Below are positions 1-6,793 of a stretch of DNA of 15,965 nucleotides, piece by piece; position 1 is the first letter of the stretch; the number at the start of each line of letters is the position of its first letter. The DNA is from an uncultured Rhodospirillales bacterium (GTDB lineage: Bacteria; Pseudomonadota; Alphaproteobacteria; Rhodospirillales; Defluviicoccaceae): the NCBI GenBank assembly GCA_937127205.1, contig CAKZLS010000203.1, positions 1 to 15,965 on the forward strand. The letters are read 5' to 3'. Made by a program: the position numbers and the translations under genes. The notes below the pieces were generated by a model that was not told where the DNA came from, ran no database searches, and saw nothing but the letters and a program-made list of their open reading frames with translations.

Positions 1-1491
1 TGAAGATCCCGCGACAAAGATGTTTTCAACACCGTGGATCCGGCAATTTGAATCGACGACGCCCCATTTCGGATCCGGATTCATCCGTGTCGTTCCCATA
101 TGGTGCTCGACCGCGCGAACCGTCGGCGGGATCGACTCGATCGTCTCCGGCAAATTGACCTGCATACGGCCAATTTCCGCTCGTCCCACCTCCCGCGCGA
201 TGAGACGCTGGGCCTTGCTCATTCCTAGAATATCGATGTCGCGCAGCTGCCAATGCAACGCAACCTTCCGTTGGCCCAGCGCATCTCTCTTGTCGCTCAG
301 CATCACCCGGCTGTCGGGATTGGGCACCTGCTCAACGTGGTTCAAGAAGCCGTAAACGAACGGCGCTCCCAGGTCTCCGGCGAGGTACTTAATGGGCGAA
401 CCGAGATCGCTCAAAATGGTGACCACGTCTTCGAGGGACACAAAGTCCGCGTCGAAAGACATCAGGAAGCGGCGCAATCTGGCAGACGAACGGACGGAAG
501 AAAAATACTTGCGCGAGAAACCGGCTTGGAGTTCCACGCGATACTCAGGAATTCTTAGCTCCTCGACGCTTGCATCGGACAAGATGAGGTGCGCGCGGAC
601 ATCGTAGTCATCTTCTAAATAGTTTTCCTGCGCATAGTATTTAACAGCGTCCAGATTCTGATCAAATGGCAGGATTAGCCCATTGTCATAGGCAACGTGA
701 TCCATGAAAAAGCGGCCGACGAGATCGTTCTGGTTGCCCAAGCCATCCCGCATATCACGGTCGCTCAATAGGAGCAGGCGAGCGTTCTCTATTCCACCCG
801 CGGCGAGAACGAAAGTCTTTGCCTTCACTTGGAAACCGTTACCTGCCAGGGTTTTCACGTCTGCATCACTGACGAACCGTTTGTGCTCATCCAGATTGAT
901 CGACGTCACCGTCGCATACAGGAAAACGCTAATGTTTGGCGCCGCATCCAATTCTTCCGCGTATCGAGGGCCGAAGTTCTGAGCGTGGTAGCGTGACAAC
1001 TGAGACTTCACGAACCGCGGATCAAAAGGAAGGAGGTCCAGCCCCAAACGCACGGCAGTGGGTCGGGAACGATAGTCGTAGGGTCCAATCTCGATGACCT
1101 CGTGCGCCCGCTCATAATACGGGTTCAACTCGTCAATACCGAACGGCCATCCGCTATACTCAATCCAGTCGCGCTTCCCCAGTCCAATCGGGGTCATCGG
1201 AGCGCAATGGCCTCCCCAATGGTTAGCGGTACCGCCAAACAACCGCAGGCGCGATCCTGTCTCCGGGTAATTGTGTCCAGTAACAACGAGCCTGTTTAAT
1301 TCCTCGATATCTTCCTCGAGCCACAGTCCTCCACTCTCAAGAAGAATCACTCTCTTGTCGGAATTTGCGAACTCGCGCGCCATGGAGATGCCGGCAGGAC
1401 CAGAACCAATTATGCAGATATCGCACTCAAAGACCTGATCTGGATCAAAATCGCGACTATCGTAGAATGATCGTAAACCTTCGAAATCCAT
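1..1491 (-). CDS. GMC-family FAD-dependent oxidoreductase (3' end cut by window edge)
   Basis: The reading frame opens at ATG 1491 and runs uninterrupted to base 1 (497 codons), with the stop outside the window. An N-terminal Rossmann FAD-binding motif is clear: CDICIIGSGPAG near residues 23-34, followed by the acidic strand end VILLESGG at 48-55. A GRFFMDH segment typical of GMC enzymes lies mid-protein. The C-terminal GMC domain carries EHHMGTTRM at 462-470, with the catalytic-region histidine at 463 or 464, then SNCRIHGVENIFVAGSS at the cut end. The second active-site residue of the family, near an NPT motif, would fall outside the window. Enzymes of this family (COG2303) oxidise alcohols or sugars using FAD. 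The substrate cannot be read from the sequence, and no partner gene (for example a cytochrome or gluconate-dehydrogenase-like small subunit) is seen within the window. No signal peptide is visible, so it is probably cytoplasmic. Confidence 0.9.
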   Translation of the reverse strand, partial: MDFEGLRSFYDSRDFDPDQVFECDICIIGSGPAGISMAREFANSDKRVILLESGGLWLEEDIEELNRLVVTGHNYPETGSRLRLFGGTANHWGGHCAPMTPIGLGKRDWIEYSGWPFGIDELNPYYERAHEVIEIGPYDYRSRPTAVRLGLDLLPFDPRFVKSQLSRYHAQNFGPRYAEELDAAPNISVFLYATVTSINLDEHKRFVSDADVKTLAGNGFQVKAKTFVLAAGGIENARLLLLSDRDMRDGLGNQNDLVGRFFMDHVAYDNGLILPFDQNLDAVKYYAQENYLEDDYDVRAHLILSDASVEELRIPEYRVELQAGFSRKYFSSVRSSARLRRFLMSFDADFVSLEDVVTILSDLGSPIKYLAGDLGAPFVYGFLNHVEQVPNPDSRVMLSDKRDALGQRKVALHWQLRDIDILGMSKAQRLIAREVGRAEIGRMQVNLPETIESIPPTVRAVEHHMGTTRMNPDPKWGVVDSNCRIHGVENIFVAGSS

Positions 1492-1765
1492 TTTATTATT
1501 TTCTTTTTTCCATAAGACATCGATGCCTTTACAACATTCTCAAGATTAATTGTTGTTACGTTGTTTGGCAAAAAGCGGGGCAAACGATGGTGCTGGCATA
1601 TTGGCAAGTAGCGAAAGTGGCCTCGCCTTGCAAGCAGCCTCTATCCGACAACGTTTATGAGCCGATCCGGTTACATTACCATTTTTCCTGGCTCGCCGTC
1701 ATGGCACCCGCTCTGTCAACGACATCAACCTCAGGGTAATTCGACTAGCGAAAATATAGCGTCTG
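1492..1765. other. Intergenic region between rtcB and the GMC gene
   Basis: This 274-base stretch separates the end of rtcB from the start of the GMC gene, both on the minus strand. The part near the GMC gene is AT-rich and holds the candidate promoter. I see no strong terminator hairpin with a T-tract after rtcB and no convincing small ORF. Open frames crossing it on either strand lack a ribosome-binding site and family resemblance. Confidence 0.6.
1543..1571 (-). promoter_or_regulatory. Candidate sigma70-type promoter for the GMC oxidoreductase gene
   Basis: Read on the minus strand, TTGCCA (1571-1566) and TAATCT (1548-1543) are separated by 17 bases and match the -35 and -10 consensus at four positions each. 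They lie in an AT-rich stretch about 50 bases ahead of the ATG at 1491. The leader just before the start is A-rich (GGAAAAAAGAAAA) with only a weak ribosome-binding site. This is a pattern match only. Confidence 0.35.
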
Positions 1766-3004
1766 CTACCCCTTTACGCAAACCACCTGTTTAAGCGTGT
1801 GAACAATGTCCACAAGATCATGTTGTGCTGACATTACCGCGTCGATGTCCTTGTACGCCATCGGGGTTTCGTCGATGACGTTGGCATCCTTTCGGCACTC
1901 AACCCCCTCCGTGGCCAGGACATGGTCCGCCAGCGTGAAACGCTTTTTAGCGTCGTTGCGTGACATCGCGCGGCCGGCGCCATGGGAGCACGAGCAGAAC
2001 GACTGAGGATTGCCCTTCCCCCGCACGATAAACGACCGCTCGCCCATGGACCCCGGGATGATGCCGAATTCGCCCTTTCCAGCACGAACCGCACCCTTGC
2101 GGGTAACCCAAACCTTCGCCCCGAAATGCTCCTCGCGGGCAACGTAGTTATGGTGACAGTTAACGGCGGTATCGCTGACCTCGAAGCCGGTGAACATGTC
2201 GCTCATCACGTCAAGCACCGCTTTCATCATCACTTGGCGGTTGGCTTGGGCGAACGTTTGAGCCCAGGACACGGCCTTAACATAGTCGCTGAAGTGCTTA
2301 GTTCCTTCCGGGAAGTAAGACAGGTTGGCATCGGGCAGCGAAATAAAGAAACGCTCCATCTCCTTCTTCGCGAGTTCGATAAAGTACGACCCTATACGAT
2401 TGCCGATGCCGCGCGAACCGGAGTGCAGCATGATCCACACCCGGTCGGTCTCGTCCAGGCAGACCTCGATGAAGTGGTTGCCGGTGCCCAAGGTGCCCAG
2501 GTGGTGAAGGCTGTTGGCCCTGCGCAAGGTCGGGTGCTTGGCAATGACCTGTTCGAGGCCCTGTTCCAGCGTGCCCTGCTGGAAAGGATGGTTTTTCCAT
2601 ACATCGGCAATGGCGTCAGGAGGCGTGCCCCACGCGCCGCGATCGTTCCTGGCCTTGCCGCTGGCGGTGCGGCCATGCGGCACGGCCTTCTCGATCGCGC
2701 TCCGCAGCCCGGCCAGGCTTTCGGGCAACTGGTGCGAGGTCAGCGTGGTCCTGACCGCCATCATGCCGCAACCGATGTCCACTCCCACCGCAGCCGGAAT
2801 AATGGCCTTGCTGCAGGGGATAACCGACCCGACGGTAGCACCGAGGCCCCAGTGCACGTCGGGCATTGCCGCCACGTGCTTATGGATGAACGGCAATGAT
2901 GCGATGTTCCGCAACTGCTGCTCGGCCGCATCTCCGACCGGCACGCCGCGGGTCCACGCCTTGATAGGGACGCCGTCGGTGGGAATAACGTGATAGGTAT
3001 TCAT
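1766..3004 (-). CDS. rtcB: RNA-splicing ligase RtcB (tRNA/RNA 3'-phosphate ligase)
   Basis: The 412-residue product aligns end to end with my memory of E. coli RtcB (408 aa), from the start through the C-terminal QVVCVKG. RtcB joins RNA 2',3'-cyclic-phosphate or 3'-phosphate ends to 5'-hydroxyl ends using GTP and Mn2+, and acts in RNA repair and tRNA ligation in the cytoplasm. Metal and guanylylation residues are present: MPDVH at 47-51, VGVDIGCGM with D76 and C79, GTGNHFIE, NCHHNYV, and CSCSHGAGR, whose histidine is the GMP-accepting residue in the family. The start ATG 3004 matches the family's N terminus; an AAGG lies three bases upstream and GAAGAG lies further up. There is no rtcA cyclase, archease or rtcR regulator beside it, and I found no good sigma54 site upstream, so its control may differ from the E. 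coli operon. A terminator-like hairpin sits about 35 bases upstream. Confidence 0.97.
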   Translation of the reverse strand: MNTYHVIPTDGVPIKAWTRGVPVGDAAEQQLRNIASLPFIHKHVAAMPDVHWGLGATVGSVIPCSKAIIPAAVGVDIGCGMMAVRTTLTSHQLPESLAGLRSAIEKAVPHGRTASGKARNDRGAWGTPPDAIADVWKNHPFQQGTLEQGLEQVIAKHPTLRRANSLHHLGTLGTGNHFIEVCLDETDRVWIMLHSGSRGIGNRIGSYFIELAKKEMERFFISLPDANLSYFPEGTKHFSDYVKAVSWAQTFAQANRQVMMKAVLDVMSDMFTGFEVSDTAVNCHHNYVAREEHFGAKVWVTRKGAVRAGKGEFGIIPGSMGERSFIVRGKGNPQSFCSCSHGAGRAMSRNDAKKRFTLADHVLATEGVECRKDANVIDETPMAYKDIDAVMSAQHDLVDIVHTLKQVVCVKG

Positions 3005-3039
3005 TGCCTTTTTTCTCTTCGGTTATCTTTGATCAAACG

Positions 3040-3071
3040 AAAAACCCCTCCGCGACGTCTTTCGGGAGGGG
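3040..3071 (-). terminator. Intrinsic-terminator-like hairpin ahead of rtcB
   Basis: CCCCTCC at 3045-3051 pairs with GGAGGGG at 3065-3071, a 7-bp GC-rich stem with a 13-base loop. On the minus strand the stem is followed directly by TTTTT (3044-3040); on the plus strand no T-run follows. It would therefore stop minus-strand transcription just before rtcB. It could end an upstream small transcript, or act as an attenuator in the rtcB leader. Confidence 0.6.
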
Positions 3072-3102
3072 GTCAGAAAACGCTATCGGTGTGGCGATCC
3101 GA

Positions 3103-3147
3103 CTACTGACTGCCTCTTTCGGGGGTCCAGATATCATTCGCCCACAT
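3103..3147 (-). CDS. Possible 14-residue leader peptide upstream of rtcB
   Basis: A short minus-strand frame, ATG 3147 to TAG 3103, reads MWANDIWTPERGSQ. It ends about 32 bases before the terminator-like hairpin. Two tryptophans in 14 residues, together with the downstream hairpin, recall amino-acid attenuator leaders. No good Shine-Dalgarno precedes it and I could not fold a convincing antiterminator. Chance is a real alternative. Confidence 0.15.
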   Translation of the reverse strand: MWANDIWTPERGSQ

Positions 3148-3393
3148 GACCAAGCGTCGGCCACCAGCCGATGGGCGCGGCGATATGAGCGTGCCGGTGC
3201 TCGGTTGCGGTCGGTCGAAAGAAACAGACATTGTCGGGGCCTACATGTATTTTATGCGCTTCGGCGTGAAGCCAGCGATTGTTTGAGTACACTTCGAGTC
3301 GGCTGAAATCAACCTACGGCTGGCCTGTTCAGGGCGGCACGACGAAGACCATGGCCGGTTGACCGATCGGCCCGACGTGGGAACGGTTTGAGA
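3148..3393. other. Non-coding stretch between the rtcB leader and the lipoprotein gene
   Basis: This stretch should contain divergent promoters for rtcB (minus) and the lipoprotein gene (plus). I see a small hairpin, GCTTC with GAAGC, around 3256-3270, but no tRNA fold and no clear promoter. A 100-codon plus-strand frame starting opposite the rtcB start shows no family resemblance and was not called. Confidence 0.5.
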
Positions 3394-3660
3394 ATGACCA
3401 CGGCACGGCTAACGGCTCTGTGGATGGCGGCGGCGGCCGGTATGTTATCGGCTTGCGAAATGACATACGACCCGGAGACCGGTCAGAGCACGACGCAGTG
3501 GACGTTGCCGGGTACAGCCGCCAACGAAGCGTCGTTTAACGAACGATGGCGCCGCTGCATCCAATATGCATCCGAGAGCAACTGCGAGCAGCAGTTCGGT
3601 GGTCGAACGCCGATGGAATCAGATTTCGTGTTCGGCAGCGGCCGAGACCCCGACCTTTAA
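3394..3660 (+). CDS. Small secreted lipoprotein of unknown function
   Basis: The 88-residue product begins MTTARL, followed by a hydrophobic stretch and the lipobox LSAC, with C21 as the likely lipidated cysteine. The +2 residue is Glu, which does not signal inner-membrane retention, so outer-membrane anchoring is plausible. The mature part is about 67 residues and hydrophilic, with two cysteines (C55 and C64) that could form a disulfide in the periplasm; the segment FNERWRRCIQYASESNCEQQF looks like the core of a small folded domain. I do not recognise the family. ATG 3394, with GGGA about ten bases upstream, is preferred; an in-frame TTG at 3388 would add two residues. The gene is convergent with the cyclic-di-GMP gene and ends 27 bases from it, so it is probably a single-gene unit. 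Confidence 0.75.
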   Translation: MTTARLTALWMAAAAGMLSACEMTYDPETGQSTTQWTLPGTAANEASFNERWRRCIQYASESNCEQQFGGRTPMESDFVFGSGRDPDL

Positions 3661-3687
3661 GCCTTCAACGGCCCACCCGCCTGTTTC

Positions 3688-5769
3688 TCAGTAGTGCCAA
3701 CAGCGGGCGGCGAGATTAACCACGCCGGACGAAGATGGCATGGTCAAGGCATTGTCGGTGGCCTGCCGCAAGTAGTTTTCGCAATCCCCGGTGCTCAGAG
3801 GACGCGCGAAGTGATACCCCTGCGCATGGTCGCACCCCTCGTCACGCAGGAATTTCCATTGGTCGCGATGCTCAACGCCCTCGGCAACAATACACAGACC
3901 AAGGCTGTGTCCGAGTGAGACGATGGCACGCGCGATCACTGCGTCGTCGGAATCCTTGTCCACGTTTCTGATAAACGACTGGTCGATTTTGACCTTCTTG
4001 ACCGGCAGGCGCCGCAGATAGGTGAGCGAAGAATATCCGGTCCCGAAATCATCCAACGTGAGGCAAACCCCCATCTCGTTCAAGGCACTAAGTGTGGCCG
4101 CAACCGAATCTGTATGAATTAGCAGTACGCTCTCGGTAATCTCGATTTCCAACCGCTCGGGCGAAAGATCAGTCGCCTCGAGAATGGCGCGGATTTCGTC
4201 GACAATGCCAGCGCGGGATAGAAGAACGGCGGAGAGATTGATGGCAATGCGTCCGGAAAACAACCCGGCATCGCTCCAGGCCTTGGCTTGCGCGCAGGCT
4301 CGGCGGAGTACCCAGCGATCGATGTCGAGGATCAACCCGGAGCGCTCGGCAACGGGGATGAAGGCGCCGGGACTAACCAGCCCATGGCCCGGGCGCATCC
4401 ACCGCACCAACGCCTCGAGGCCGACGACGCGTCCGGTTTCGATTTCTACCTGCGGCTGGTACTCTAGGAATAATGAGTTGTCGTGCTGGGCTTCGTTAAG
4501 CTGATTTTCCAGCAAACGTCGCTTGCTGGCCTCTTCGTTCATTTCCGGCACGAAGAAACAGAACGAATTGCGGCCGCTTGCTTTCGCCTTGTAAAGGGCA
4601 AGGTCGGCGTGGCGCAGGAGTTCATCGACGCTTGCACCGTCGTCCGGATAGAGACTAATGCCGATGCTGGCACCGCAATGGACCTTCTGGCCACCCACAT
4701 CGATTGTTTCGGTCAAATGAGCGATAAGCCGGCTCGCGGACGCCCTGGCCGACTCCCATCCCTCGCTATTGGCCTGAACAATGGTGAATTCGTCCCCGCC
4801 TACCCGCGCCACGGTATCCATTTCCCGAAGGACGCTCGTCATCCGACGCGCGCCTTCGCACAGCACCGTGTCGCCGGCCGCGTGGCCGAGGGTATCGTTG
4901 ACAAGCTTGAAATCGTCGAGATCAACGGACAGGACGGCGACCCCGGTGCCCGACCGACGAGCGATCGCAAGGATATGCTCCAGCCGGTCCTTAAGCGTTA
5001 CCCGGTTGGGCAAACCCGTTAGCGAATCATGGTGGGCCAGGAATTCTAACTGCTTCTGGGTATTGAACTCCTCGGTGATGTCGCGTCCGACACCGCGATA
5101 GCCGGCGAAAGTACCGGCTTCGTCGAATATTGGCCGACCGCTCATGAGCGCAATGCGGCGCTCGCCGGTCGCATCGAGATAAGCAAACCTGAAATCCCGG
5201 AATGGCCGGTATGCCTTAAGGTCGGCAATGTGGGAATCCCACTCACCGTCATCAGGGCCGTTCAAACGAAATTCTCCTCGCCGGTACCCCAGCCGGCTCT
5301 CTGGCGAGAGTCCCGTGGCCTTTTGATACTGGGCGGACAGGTAGTTGTACCGCAGGTCTGCGTCCGTCTCCCAAAACCAATCCGCCGCGAGTTCCACAAA
5401 GTCCTCGAAACGCTTGTCCGCGTCGAGCACCTGCCGATCCGGCATCGTGGCGAATTGGTCGTTAGTGTTGCCGTCAGATACGACCTCGCGCCCTCCGCTG
5501 GCGCTGTCCTGGGGCCGAATGCACCATCGCTCATTGGTCGCAGGACCGATCGCTTTTCCTGCCTCCATGCCCGGGCCATTGGTGGAAGTCAGGTCGAGTT
5601 CGGGCAAGAGCTTGGCTAAGGGCTTGCCGATTACTGCGTCGCCCTCCTTGCCAAGTACTTGCAAGGCCGCTTGGTTGCAATTGGTGATCCGCCCTCGAGC
5701 GTCTAGCAAGATGCAGGCGCTGGGAACTTCATCCTCAACAGCCCTTAACGTGCTCCCATCCAACCCCAT
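3688..5769 (-). CDS. PAS-PAS-GGDEF-EAL cyclic-di-GMP synthase/phosphodiesterase
   Basis: Numbering is from ATG 5769 (693 aa). PAS-like segments lie at about 10-60 and 118-235, the second ending in a typical YRGVGRDITE linker. The GGDEF domain (about 240-410) has an intact ARVGGDEF active site (GGDEF 324-328) and an RxxD product-inhibition site (REMD 315-318) placed five residues before it. The EAL domain (about 430-675) keeps GLEALVRW (EAL 452-454), INLSA, EIEITES, LDDFGTGYSSL, KIDQSFI and VAEGVE. On motif evidence both activities are possible: making cyclic-di-GMP from GTP and degrading it to pGpG. No membrane segment is seen, so it is probably a cytoplasmic sensor. ATG 5769 is chosen because GGAGG lies six bases upstream; ATG 5787 adds six residues but lacks such a site. 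The gene is divergent from the GNAT-binding protein-sensor cluster. Confidence 0.93.
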   Translation of the reverse strand: MGLDGSTLRAVEDEVPSACILLDARGRITNCNQAALQVLGKEGDAVIGKPLAKLLPELDLTSTNGPGMEAGKAIGPATNERWCIRPQDSASGGREVVSDGNTNDQFATMPDRQVLDADKRFEDFVELAADWFWETDADLRYNYLSAQYQKATGLSPESRLGYRRGEFRLNGPDDGEWDSHIADLKAYRPFRDFRFAYLDATGERRIALMSGRPIFDEAGTFAGYRGVGRDITEEFNTQKQLEFLAHHDSLTGLPNRVTLKDRLEHILAIARRSGTGVAVLSVDLDDFKLVNDTLGHAAGDTVLCEGARRMTSVLREMDTVARVGGDEFTIVQANSEGWESARASASRLIAHLTETIDVGGQKVHCGASIGISLYPDDGASVDELLRHADLALYKAKASGRNSFCFFVPEMNEEASKRRLLENQLNEAQHDNSLFLEYQPQVEIETGRVVGLEALVRWMRPGHGLVSPGAFIPVAERSGLILDIDRWVLRRACAQAKAWSDAGLFSGRIAINLSAVLLSRAGIVDEIRAILEATDLSPERLEIEITESVLLIHTDSVAATLSALNEMGVCLTLDDFGTGYSSLTYLRRLPVKKVKIDQSFIRNVDKDSDDAVIARAIVSLGHSLGLCIVAEGVEHRDQWKFLRDEGCDHAQGYHFARPLSTGDCENYLRQATDNALTMPSSSGVVNLAARCWHY

Positions 5770-6030
5770 TTTCAACCTCCACTGCATGCATCATTCAACC
5801 CATAGTTGCGATTAACTCGCAATGCCACAGCGGAAGATAGCCGCCCCTTTCTTTAAAATTCTCTAACGCACGAAAATCCTCTGACGCTGGAATTGAGGAG
5901 GTTAACGAATTCCCGCTGTCGTTAACGAAGTCCTAATCAAATCGGCGCCAAATGTTGCAACCAACCGCTTCCGCAGCCGTGCTTAGGGGGGCTCGGCAGA
6001 GAACAACGGTCTTAGAGGAGGAAAATTGCG
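5770..6030. other. Divergent intergenic region between the cyclic-di-GMP gene and the GNAT gene
   Basis: About 260 bases must hold the start signals for transcription in both directions. The middle (5850-5940) is AT-rich and carries a direct repeat described separately. A strong GAGGAGG at 6016-6022 is the ribosome-binding site of the GNAT gene. I could not settle on a -35/-10 pair for either gene. A near match to the CtrA full site (TTAA-N7-TAAC, 5853-5867) is one base off and was not called. Confidence 0.6.
5901..5929. repeat. Direct repeat GTTAACGAA, 20-base period
   Basis: GTTAACGAA occurs at 5901-5909 and again at 5921-5929, so the copies begin exactly 20 bases apart, about two helical turns. 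The pair lies in the divergent intergenic region. This geometry suits two dimers of a regulator binding the same DNA face. The related core GTTAACG recurs in a palindrome at 7886-7904. Confidence 0.5.
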
Positions 6031-6789
6031 ATGCGCGCTGAAGCGACTCACAACTGGATAGAACGTGGACAAGCGAAGGTCCGGGGCCTCTCGGATACCC
6101 AACCCTATGAAATGCGTTTTCTTGAAGAAAGCGAACTGGACGAGGCTTACGAACTGCACCAATTCGTGGTCAGCGGCATGAAACATCCGCATATGTTCCG
6201 TGCCGATAGCAAGACTTTCATGGCACAACACATCGAGTGCCGGGGCCGGACCGTCGGCACTTTCTGCGATGGACGCTTGGCCGGCTACGCAGCCATTTCA
6301 TTTCCGGATGGCGATCCTGACAACTTGGGCCGAGATTTGCCGCTGCCGGAGGCGGAGATTGCTCACGTCGCGGATTATGATGGCTCCGCCGTCCACCCGG
6401 ATTTCCGGGGCAACCGGCTGCAGTTGAAAATGACCGACATGCGCCACCGGTATGCCCTTGCACATGACCGCTATCATATCCTCGGGACTGTCTCTCCTCT
6501 CAATCCGGTCAGCCTATCCAACTTCTTGGGCTTCGGCTGCCGGGTAAAGAACTTCATGATCAAATATGATGACATGCAGCGTTTCATCATTCATCGCGAC
6601 CTCCGAGATGAAGTCTCCACCGAGTTCGACCCGACGAGCTTGGTGGATGTTCCTTTGAGCGATAGACAGCGTCACAAATTTCTATTGAGACAAGGCTTAC
6701 ATGGCTACCGCGTTGTGCCCGGTGTTGATGAAGCGCACCTTCGTTATGGCCGGCCGACGGTTTCCCGGGCGCTCTCGGCGTTTGGCTGA
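6031..6789 (+). CDS. GNAT-family N-acyltransferase-like protein
   Basis: The 252-residue product has a GNAT-like core at about residues 28-180. The recognisable part is the region around motif A: an acidic strand, then SAVHPDFRGNRLQLKMTDM (119-137), then a helix, then PLNPVSLSNFLGFGCRVKNF (156-175), the usual late GNAT segment in which an N is followed by FLGFG. In typical members the pyrophosphate-binding loop reads RGxGxG or RGNGLQ; here it is RGNRLQ, with Arg in place of the second Gly, so acetyl-CoA binding may be altered. The family transfers acyl groups to amines; the substrate here is unknown. The start ATG 6031 has a strong GAGGAGG nine bases upstream. The next gene begins four bases after the stop, so the two are very probably one operon, which links this enzyme to the binding protein and sensors downstream. 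Confidence 0.8.
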   Translation: MRAEATHNWIERGQAKVRGLSDTQPYEMRFLEESELDEAYELHQFVVSGMKHPHMFRADSKTFMAQHIECRGRTVGTFCDGRLAGYAAISFPDGDPDNLGRDLPLPEAEIAHVADYDGSAVHPDFRGNRLQLKMTDMRHRYALAHDRYHILGTVSPLNPVSLSNFLGFGCRVKNFMIKYDDMQRFIIHRDLRDEVSTEFDPTSLVDVPLSDRQRHKFLLRQGLHGYRVVPGVDEAHLRYGRPTVSRALSAFG

Positions 6790-6793
6790 TCAC

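Noticed and set aside
1365..1739. 124-codon plus-strand frame across the GMC start and its upstream region
   Set aside because: It overlaps the GMC N terminus antisense, crosses its promoter region and has no family resemblance.
1982..2899. 305-codon plus-strand open frame opposite rtcB
   Set aside because: Antisense to a well-conserved rtcB; the translation is low-complexity and matches nothing I know.
3160..3175. Possible sigma54 site upstream of rtcB (TGGCCGACGCTTGG on the minus strand)
   Set aside because: The GG and G(C) elements are one base too close and the -12 GC is GG, so it does not fit the -24/-12 pattern.
3285..3310. T-loop-like TTCGAGTC suggesting a tRNA
   Set aside because: The flanking bases do not form a T-stem and no acceptor or anticodon arm can be built.
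4483..5022. 179-codon plus-strand frame opposite the GGDEF-EAL gene
   Set aside because: It mirrors the conserved GGDEF region on the other strand and has no convincing ribosome-binding site.
5853..5867. CtrA-like site TTAA-N7-TAAC
   Set aside because: One mismatch to the TTAA-N7-TTAA consensus in an AT-rich stretch; too likely by chance to call.
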